Source: Dendrocalamus latiflorus | Lineage: Eukaryota; Streptophyta; Magnoliopsida; Poales; Poaceae | NCBI GenBank assembly: GCA_017311315.1 | Contig: CM029634.1 | Location: 22,771,891-22,835,890, forward strand | Reading direction: 5' to 3' | Length of the DNA stretch: 64,000 nt | Shown here: positions 56,604-64,000 of the stretch, one piece after another | Layout: each line of letters starts with the position of its first letter | Position numbering within the stretch: the stretch's first letter is position 1 | The notes under the pieces: generated by a model | What the model saw: only the letters and a program-made list of their open reading frames with translations | What the model was told of the DNA's origin: nothing | Databases searched by the model: none | Made by a program: the position numbers and the translations under genes

Positions 56604-58067
56604 TCAAGCTACATTTGAGTAGTTTATGACATTTAATTCATTTCTCAATTTGCAAAAGCGGCTTTCATCTAATGGTTTGGTGAAAATGTCCACTAGTTGA
56701 TTTTCGGTTCGGATGTGGCTAATTTCAATATCTCCCTTGCTCACATGATCTCTCAAGAAATGGTGGTGTATATCTATATGCTTGGTTCTTGAGTGTTGAA
56801 CGAGATTGTTGGATATTTTGATAGCACTATCATTATCACACAAAAGAGGTATTTTATCAAATTTAATCCCATAATCCAACAATGTTTGCCTCATCCAAAG
56901 CAATTGAGCACAACAACTTCCCGCGGAAATATATTCGGCTTCGGCGGTTGAAAGTGCTACGGAATTTTGTTTCTTGGATGACCAACACACTAGAGACCTT
57001 CCTAGAAATTGGCAACTACCCGAGGTGCTTTTTCTATCCACTTTGCATCCCGCATAATCGGAATCCGAATATCCAATTAATTCAAATTTTGCACCTTTGG
57101 GATACCAAATCCCTATGCTTGAGGAATGCTTTAAATATCTTAGAATCCTCTTTACGGCCACTAAATGGCACTCTTTTGGAGAAGCTTGAAAACGTGCACA
57201 CATGCATACACTAAACATAATGTCGGGCCTAGATGCGGTAAGATAAATCAAACTACCAATTATGGATCTATAAAGCTTTAAATCTACCGACTTACCTTCT
57301 TCGTTGAGGTCTAGATGCCCGTTTGTTGCCATGGGTGTTTTGATGGGTTTGGCTTCTTCCATTCCGAATCTCTTGAGTTGATCCTTCACATACTTTGTTT
57401 GACTTATAAATGTCCCGTCTTTAAGTTGTTTGATTTGAAGTCCAAGGAAATAGCTTAGTTCACCAATCATTGACATCTCAAATTTCCTAGACATCATCTC
57501 ACCAAACTCTTTACAAAAATCTTGATTAGTAGAACCAAATATGATATCATCAACATAGATTTGACATACAAAGAAATCATCTCAAATAATTTTTGTGAAT
57601 AGAGTTGTATCTACTTTACCAATTTTAAAGCCTTTTGATACAAGAAAGTTACGAAGGCGCTCATACCAAGTTCTAGGAGCTTGCTTTAAACCATATAGCG
57701 CCTTTGATAATTTATACACATGATTAGGAGATTTAGCATCTTCAAATCCCGGGGGTTGTTCTACCAAAACTAATTCGGAAATTGTACCATTAAGAAATGC
57801 ACTTTTGACATCCATTTGAAACAATTTAATGTCAAAGCATGATGCAAAAGCAAGCAAGATTCTAATTGATTCAAGTCTAGCAACGGGCGCAAAGGTCTCG
57901 TCATAATCTAAGCCCTCGACTTGAGTATAACCTTGAGCTACTAACCTTGCTTTATTTCTTACCACAATTCCGTTCTCATCTTCGTTTATTCCGGAAGACC
58001 CATTTTGCGCCAATGACATTTTGCTCCTTGGGTCTCTCCACCAAAGTCCAAACATCATTTTGAGCAA
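56604..58067 (-). pseudogene. Copia reverse transcriptase and RNase H, one in-frame stop
   Basis: RT starts with RNKARLVAQGYTQVEGLDYDETFAPVA split over the frame start, then DVKSAFLNG and LYGLKQAPRTWY. A TGA at 57582-57584 interrupts the frame just before the catalytic YVDD (about 57555). After it come LSYFLGLQIK, YRSIIGSLIYLTASRPDI, SDYAGCKVDRKSTSG and VALSTAEAEYISA, the copia RNase H signature, to 56604. The frame is shifted by one base from the integrase near 57990. The polymerase would otherwise be of normal length. Confidence 0.85.
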
Positions 58068-59730
58068 AATTATTCAACTCTTCATGCATAGCATTTATCC
58101 AATCCGGGTCATCTAATGCTTCTTCTACACGCTTAGGTTCAAGTGAAGATACAAAGGAATAGTGTTCACAAAATGAAGCTACTCTAGAGCGAGTTTGAAC
58201 ACCCTTACTCACATCACCCAATATTTGGTCAATTGGATGATCCTTGGCTATTGCATTGTGAATCTTGAAAATATTTTGCGGTTGATCCTTTTCTTCATCT
58301 TCAATAACTTGAACATCGTTTGTTGTGGAAGAGGAGGGTGGTTCTACTTGTCTAGATGAGCTTGGTGATGTTGGATCCTCTTTTGGCTTGATGTCTCCGA
58401 TTTGCATATTCTCCATTGCCTTGCGAAGACTTTCATTTTCTACATCATCCAAGTTCTCATGCTCTTCTTGAGAGCCGTTAGTTTCATCAAATTGAACATC
58501 ACACGATTCTTCTACTAAACCCGAATTTTTATTAAATACCCTATAGGCTTTACTATTTGAGGAATACCCTAAAAGGAAGCCTTCATCACATCGACTTTGA
58601 AATTTTGAGAGCCGAACACCTTTTCTTAGAATATAGCATTTGCAACCAAATACTCTAAAGTAAGAGATGTTCGGTCTCCTTCCAACAAGAAGCTCATAGG
58701 AAGTCTTTTTCAAAAGTCGATGTAAATAGAGGCGATTTATGGCATGACATGCGGTGTTGATACCTTCCGCCCAAAACTTGTCGGAAGTATTATATTCATT
58801 AAGCATTGTCCTAGCCATTTCAATTAATGTTCGATTTTTCCTCTCTACAACTCCATTTTGCTCCGGAGTGTAGGTTGTGGAAAGTTCGTGTTTTATTCCA
58901 AGTTCATCACAAAAGTTTTCAACTTTTGTATTTTTGAACTCGGAACCATTGTCACTTCTTATTTTATTTATTTTAAAATCAAATTCATTTTGAGCCCTTT
59001 TTGAAAAACTTTTGAAAATCCCGGAGGTTTCACTTTTGTCATTTAGGAAGAAGACCCATGTATATCTAGAGTAATCATCAACAATGACTAAACAATAGCT
59101 ATTTCCTCCAATGCTCTTATAGGTTGTTGGCCCGAACAAATCCATATGTAAGAGGTCTAATGGCCTAGAAGTCGACATGATACTTTTGGAAGGATGAGAA
59201 TTTGCGACTTGTTTTCCGGCTTGACAAGCACTACAAAGTCGATTCTTCTCAAACTTCACATCCTTCAAGCCAACTACTAAGTCATGCTTAAAAAGCTTTT
59301 TGAGTTGAACCATTCCCACATGACCTAGCCTTCTATGCCACAACCAACCCAAAGAAGTTTTTGCAATTAAACAAGTTTTTAAACAAGACTCATTTGAAGA
59401 AAAATCTACCAAATAGAGATTCCCAAATCTAAAGCCTTTGAAGACTAGTTCATTATTATTATCTTTTGAGATTACAACGTCTTCTTTTGAGAATGAGCAT
59501 GTTAAGCCTAGATCACATAATTTAGCAACGGATAGCAAATTGAAATTTAATGTTTCAACTAGAGATACATTAGAAATTGAAAGATCGTTTGAGATAGCGA
59601 TTTTACCCAATTCCAATACCTTTCCTTTGCAATTATCTCCAAATGTGATCTTGTCATTACTTCCATTCTCAAAGGTGGTGAACATCTTCCGGTCTCCGGT
59701 CATGTGTTGGGTGCAACCGCTATCCAACAC
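57976..59730 (-). CDS. Copia protease end and integrase
   Basis: The frame begins with the aspartic protease motif LDSGCTQHMTGD. The integrase follows: HHCC finger (HRRLGHVGM ... LCSACQAGK), core with D in LLHMDLFGP, D in IRSDNGSEF and E in VVERKNRTL, then the GKxCF-like segment (FRVFGCKCYIL) and a variable acidic linker. It ends after the first RT residues (WTLVERPKEQNVIGAKWVF) because of a frameshift near 57990. A TAG at 59761-59763 separates it from the upstream protease part. Confidence 0.88.
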   Translation of the reverse strand: MLDSGCTQHMTGDRKMFTTFENGSNDKITFGDNCKGKVLELGKIAISNDLSISNVSLVETLNFNLLSVAKLCDLGLTCSFSKEDVVISKDNNNELVFKGFRFGNLYLVDFSSNESCLKTCLIAKTSLGWLWHRRLGHVGMVQLKKLFKHDLVVGLKDVKFEKNRLCSACQAGKQVANSHPSKSIMSTSRPLDLLHMDLFGPTTYKSIGGNSYCLVIVDDYSRYTWVFFLNDKSETSGIFKSFSKRAQNEFDFKINKIRSDNGSEFKNTKVENFCDELGIKHELSTTYTPEQNGVVERKNRTLIEMARTMLNEYNTSDKFWAEGINTACHAINRLYLHRLLKKTSYELLVGRRPNISYFRVFGCKCYILRKGVRLSKFQSRCDEGFLLGYSSNSKAYRVFNKNSGLVEESCDVQFDETNGSQEEHENLDDVENESLRKAMENMQIGDIKPKEDPTSPSSSRQVEPPSSSTTNDVQVIEDEEKDQPQNIFKIHNAIAKDHPIDQILGDVSKGVQTRSRVASFCEHYSFVSSLEPKRVEEALDDPDWINAMHEELNNFAQNDVWTLVERPKEQNVIGAKWVFRNKRR

Positions 59731-59760
59731 CCAATGCCTTCCACCGGTTTTGTAGTTTAC

Positions 59761-60899
59761 CTACAAAAGAAGATCAAGTTCTTTTAGGAACCCAAATTTG
59801 TTTGGGTCCTTGGAGTTAGTGACCAAGGTCTTGGGTACCCAAATGGATTTCTTTTTAACACCCAAAATCGAGTTGCCAATGAAATGAGCAATTACATTTC
59901 CATTCTTAGACTTTTTGAGCATATAGCAAGAATCATATAAACCAATGGAATGCATGTTATTTTTAGAACAATCATTTTGAACATGTCCAACACATCGGCA
60001 TTTTGTGCAATACTTACCATTCTCCTTTACAAACCTTGGAGGCTTGTATACCGGCTTCTTACCCTTTTGGGGACATATCCAAGTCCCTCTTTGTTAAAGG
60101 AGCATCTTTGATCACTTAGCAACTTATCAAAAGTTTCCTTTCCCTTGTAAGCCCTCTCTAAATTTTTGTTTAATTTTAGCACTTGTTCTTTTAAATTTTT
60201 GTTTTCACTAGCAATAACATCATCATGAACAAGATTTAAAGCATTTCTAGAATCCACACTTGATGAACAAGGTATGGCAAGTAAATCATCACAACAAGTA
60301 GATATGCTAGACTTTGAAATTTCTATACTAGACATTTCATTCAAGATATTGCAAGTAACTCCAATGCTAGTACTAGATTTGTGATTTTCTTGGAGAAGCA
60401 AATCATGAGCTTCCTTTAGCTCCTCATAAGAGTCTTTGAGAGAGATGTGTTCTCTCTTTAAGACCTTAAACTTTGATTTTTCTTTTCCAAAAAATTCATT
60501 CAATTCAACTAACATATTCATCAAGTCATCATATGAAGGCTCATCATCATCATGCAATTTTACCTTTTCTCCTTTAGCCATAAGGCATGTAGGAGTGGAG
60601 AATAGTGATGGAGCCTCTTTGATGGCGATGCCCACAAGCCCTTTCTTCTTGGGAGATTCGTTCTCGCTTGAGTCGGAGTCCGAATACTCCTCTTCGGAGT
60701 TCCACTCACCAATATGAGCTTCATTCTTGCCATCCTTGTGAAGTTTCTTGAAGAGTTTCTTCTTGCCGTTGTAGTTCTTCTTCTTTGATGACTTCTCCTT
60801 GTCATCCTTCTTTGTTGGACATTGAGAGGCAATGTGCCCCTTTTCATCACATTCATAGCAACGAATGTTGCTAAACTTCTTGTTGGAGGAAGAATGTCA
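59761..60899 (-). pseudogene. Copia gag C-terminal part and protease start
   Basis: Continues the gag frame after the TGA at 60897-60899. A CCHC knuckle (CYECDEKGHIASQC) is at about 60860-60820, a Lys-rich and Glu/Ser-rich stretch follows, then a coiled coil (KVLKREHISLKDSYEELKEAHDLL) typical of Sirevirus gag. Near 60070 the frame shifts into one that carries a second zinc-knuckle-like sequence and reaches a TAG at 59761. Confidence 0.75.
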
Positions 60900-61703
60900 T
60901 TTCTTGGTCTTCTCATGGCTTGTGCTTCGATATGGGCGCCTTCTCACGAACTTCTTCATTCTCCTCACTAGAAGCGCAAATTCTTCTTCGGAGTCCTCCT
61001 CATCATCTTCTTCGGATTCTTCACTCATCACCGCTTTAGTCTTGAAGGCGGTGATCTTCTTACTCTTGGAAGAAGATTGCTCCAAGAGCTCTTCCTTGTC
61101 TTTCTTGTAGAGCTCGTTGGTGATGAGGTTGCCCAACAATTGCGTTGGTGTCATTCTTGCCAACTCCGGTGAGTCGAGGAAGAGAGTCACCAACACTTCA
61201 TATTTTTCCGGCAAGGCCCTAAGCATCTTTCGAACAATATCAAGATCGGAAAGGTTAGTTCCAAGACCCTTAAGCTCATTCACAATGTTGTTGAGCCTTG
61301 AGTACATCTCATTGATGTCTTCATGGGGCAACATTGTGAATGTCTCATATTTGATCCTAAGCCGATGCAATTTGGCCTCCTTGACCGTGGATGTCCCTTC
61401 GTGTATTTCCGAAAGGGTAGTCCAAATAGCATGAGCCGTCTCAAGATTGCTCACCCTATTGAACTCATCCGCGTTCAAGGCTCCAAATAAAGCATTCATA
61501 GCTTGGGCGTCTAAATGAGCATTACGCCCGTCTTGATCCGTTGGGTGATCCGGATCAAGAGCCATAACGTAACCCTCATTTACGACTTTCCAAATTTGAG
61601 GACTCATGACCTTTAAATAAATAGACATCCTAATTTTCCAATAAGCATAATTTGAGCCATCAAAGAGAGATGCCTTTCCTATTGCTATACCCTCACTAGC
61701 CAT
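60897..61703 (-). CDS. Copia gag N-terminal domain, 268 residues to stop
   Basis: Starts MASEGIAIGKASLFDGSNYA, 43 bases from the primer site. Contains the copia gag region (YWKIRMSIYLK, AHAIWTTLSEIHEGT, LRIKYETFTMLPHEDINEMY, ALPEKYEVLVTL, ELARMTPTQLLGNLI) and an acidic segment (EESEEDDEEDSEEE). It forms the virus-like particle in which reverse transcription happens. The TGA that ends it is a mutation, as gag homology continues past it. Confidence 0.88.
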   Translation of the reverse strand: MASEGIAIGKASLFDGSNYAYWKIRMSIYLKVMSPQIWKVVNEGYVMALDPDHPTDQDGRNAHLDAQAMNALFGALNADEFNRVSNLETAHAIWTTLSEIHEGTSTVKEAKLHRLRIKYETFTMLPHEDINEMYSRLNNIVNELKGLGTNLSDLDIVRKMLRALPEKYEVLVTLFLDSPELARMTPTQLLGNLITNELYKKDKEELLEQSSSKSKKITAFKTKAVMSEESEEDDEEDSEEEFALLVRRMKKFVRRRPYRSTSHEKTKK

Positions 61704-61745
61704 CCTTTTCTCTCTAGACGGTTAAGTCTAAATTTGAGAGACCAA

Positions 61746-61757
61746 GCTCTGATACCA
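61746..61757 (-). other. tRNA-iMet primer-binding site
   Basis: The minus strand reads TGGTATCAGAGC, the exact initiator-methionine tRNA primer site of copia elements, two bases from the LTR end at 61760. Confidence 0.95.
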
Positions 61758-61759
61758 CT

Positions 61760-63419
61760 TGTAAGATCGACAAGGCCGACTAGAGGGGGGGGTGAATAGG
61801 CGGTTTTAAAATTTTCGTCTAATTCTAATTAGCAATTTTAAACTTGATGGATATACTAAAGCAAGATAACAATAACACCACTAATCAACCTAGTAAAGCT
61901 CAAACAATCACTAGCACAAGTAATCGACTAAGAGCAATATCAAAAAGTGGAGATCAACAATTGCTACTCTAACTAAGCAAGCAATCAAGTAATATGAATG
62001 AAGAGTGTTGCTTGAACGAAAATGATTACAAGAGAGCAAACCACAATTGACACGATTACTTTTTACCGTGGTGATCGGAGACTTGCCGGTCTCCCCTAGT
62101 CCACGTTGAGGTAAGCCCGAACAAATCGGACCGGCTCCACGAATAAGCCTAATCACCTCGGTCACTAGCGGTAGCCCTTTCCCTCTCCGGGTAGGCGAGC
62201 TCCGAGCCTTCACAATCTTTCGGGCCTTCTCACAATCTTCTTGAGAAGATCACCGAACCTCCGCCAAGCCGTCTAGGTGCCGGCAAGCACCAAGAGAATA
62301 GATCACAGCGGCTTGATCTCACTCAAGTGCCTAATGGATCAACTAGAATGCAATGCACTTGAATTGTGGGTCAACTACCTCAATTGAATGCACAAGTGAG
62401 TGAATGATGTGTGAGAGGTTGTACTAAGCTCAAATGTATTCAATGGAGGTTCAACAACAACTAAAAGTTCTGGTGAGGATGTATTTATACCCTCATCAAC
62501 CTCAAATAGCCGTTACAATAAACAATCCTGAAAAATCAGGAAATCCGGAACTACCGCAGGTATAACCGCGGTACTTCCGGATTGTCGCTGACCGGTCAGA
62601 ACGACTATGTCAGTGAGTCAGAAGTGACCGTTGGTCAATGAGTGCGGTACTACCGCCGTTGAAATCGCGGTACTTCCGGAAGTCCGGAAGTTCCGCTCCA
62701 TGACCCGGTACTTCCGATTTCAGCGAGTTTAAGTTTTATTCCCAGCGCTCTCTGGAAATAAAGTTCCGCACGGGTATCCGGAACTTCCGCACATGCGGTA
62801 GTTCCGCAGGTCAATCCGCGGTACTTCCGTTTTCCGAGAGGCTAAGTTAAACTCCGGGCGATCTCTGGAAATAAAGTTCCGCTCGGGTGCCCGGTACTAC
62901 CGGCCATCCGGTAGTTCCGCAGGTCAACCCGCGGTACTTCCGTTTTCTGAGAGACTAAGTCTGAGTCCGGGCGCTCTCTGGAAAAAACGTTCCGCCCGGG
63001 CGCCCGGTACTTCCGGCCCTGTGGTAGTTCCGCCCAATTAACACCGGAACTACCGGATTTTCTGACAATGCACAGATTTGATTTGATTTTAATTTCTAAG
63101 TGCATGCATGATCCTAAATTGATCCATAGGGCACATTTGAACATGATCAAGCAATCACCATGATCCCTCTTAATAGTACGACGTCTATCCTATAATCCGG
63201 TCTTCCAACCTATCTCCAAGACCGGTAAAATAAAATAGATACCTAAACTATTTACCTTGTCGCCCTAGAGATCTTTGACTCTTCATGGGATATTTTGTGA
63301 GCCTCTTTCTTTGCCATTTGAACTTATCCTTTCAAACACTTAATGCACACATTAGTCCCATATTCACATAATTTTATTAATTACCAAAACTAATATTTTT
63401 AGGGGCCTAGATGCTTTCA
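61760..63419 (-). repeat. 5' LTR of the Sirevirus-like element, 1660 bp
   Basis: TG...CA termini as in the partner at 52130-53767. Right-hand flank begins CCTGG. No matching duplication exists at 52125-52129, because the left side continues into a second element body. Confidence 0.92.
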
Positions 63420-64000
63420 CCTGGGCCGGCGGCGGTGGCCCCCAAGGCCGGCGACCGTGGCGGCACCCGAGGTGACCGGAGGCGGCGCCCGGCCCGGCCG
63501 GAGGTGGCGGTGGCGCAGCCCGAACCCGAGGCGAGGAGGCGGTGGCTGGCGGTCGGCGGTGGCCGGCGGCGCCGGCGGCGCCTAGAGCAGGGGCGGCGGC
63601 TCCCATGGAGGAGCCTCATACGGCGGCTGGAATGGGGTTAGGGTTGGAAACCCTAACCACCCCACCTCCTTGTTTTTATATGCTGCCCCCCATATGGGCT
63701 GTAGCCCATTTACCCCCACCTCTCCTCATGGGCCAAAAGGCCGACTGGGCTTCAGCCCAGGTTGCCCGAAATTTGCTCAAACCCCCCTCCTTTTTATGGC
63801 AATTGCAGAATTATTATTTAAATAAACTTTGTATTATAATTTCGCAGTACTTTTCATCAGTGTGGTCATCTAAAATTGTTTTACTGTTTTAGACGCCTGA
63901 TGTAACCATGTATTGTACATATGTGTTTCCATGCAATGTATTATACATTCATTATTGCAATCAATCTTATGCAATTTAAATATTACGTTTTCTAGCTTAC
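63420..64000 (+). other. GC-rich sequence resuming right of the Sirevirus-like element
   Basis: The first 240 bases are over 75 percent GC with a texture like 51050-51478 (both contain GCGACCG and CGGCACCCGAG words), consistent with one interrupted copia-like host sequence. Then comes GGTTAGGGTTGGAAACCCTAACC and ATGGGCT-rich sequence, and AT-rich sequence to the window end. No partner LTR was recognised. Confidence 0.4.

Larger units (their letters stand above)
51479..63419 (-). mobile_element. Sirevirus-like copia retrotransposon in shared-LTR tandem arrangement
   Basis: Minus-strand order from 63419: LTR, tRNA-iMet primer site, gag, protease, integrase, reverse transcriptase, RNase H, an additional ORF, three polypurine tracts, LTR, then a second primer site and gag fragment. 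Copia order (integrase before RT), an extra ORF after pol and multiple polypurine tracts are known Sirevirus traits. Stops or frameshifts at 60897, about 60070, 59761, about 57990, 57582 and 54453 make this copy defective. The two LTRs differ at few positions plus a 20-base deletion in the left one. Confidence 0.9.

Overview
The window looks like nuclear DNA of a grass (Poaceae). One real host gene was recognised: an Argonaute of the AGO10/PINHEAD type with 22 coding exons on the minus strand (18081-26301). Nearly everything else is transposable-element sequence of kinds typical of grass genomes: Tat-type Ty3/gypsy, Sirevirus-type Ty1/copia, hAT, Mutator-like (MULE), Tourist-type MITEs and a tRNA-derived SINE. 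The species cannot be named from the sequence.

Layout. 1-7174: a Tat-like gypsy element on the minus strand with its 5' LTR at 6941-7174, gag-protease, RT-RNase H with a second RNase H domain, a broken integrase, and a 53-bp satellite-like array in its 3' region. The 3' LTR lies off the window. 7659-10120: a degenerate hAT element. 11299-14800: an old LTR carrying a 1.66-kb Sirevirus-type solo LTR. 14800-16813: a gag/LTR fragment of another Sirevirus-like element. 16825-17154: a SINE with a 14-bp target duplication. 18081-26301: the AGO10-like gene, with a 2.2-kb gag-only LTR element in its intron 15. 26708-31923: an apparently complete MULE with long inverted repeats, a 901-aa transposase and a second GRF-zinc-finger gene. 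Its near end lies about 0.4 kb upstream of the AGO start codon. 32172-47140: AT-rich intergenic DNA with MITEs (one nested in another), solo and fragmentary LTRs, and a pair of LTRs in opposite orientation. 47160-49610: minisatellite arrays split by a 1.1-kb non-autonomous hAT element. 50803-64000: a copia-like LTR and GC-rich internal sequence, interrupted by a Sirevirus-like element (LTRs 52130-53767 and 61760-63419) whose 3' LTR is followed by a second PBS and gag, a shared-LTR tandem arrangement.

How the parts relate. The Argonaute reads through all 22 exons with GT-AG introns, 2883 coding bases (960 residues) and the four catalytic PIWI residues, so it is probably functional although transposons sit in its intron and next to its promoter. 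The MULE is the only transposon here whose proteins look intact. The large retrotransposons all carry frameshifts or stops.

Limits. All alignments were done by eye. LTR identities, TSDs and family names were not checked against a database, and clade assignments rest on remembered family motifs.
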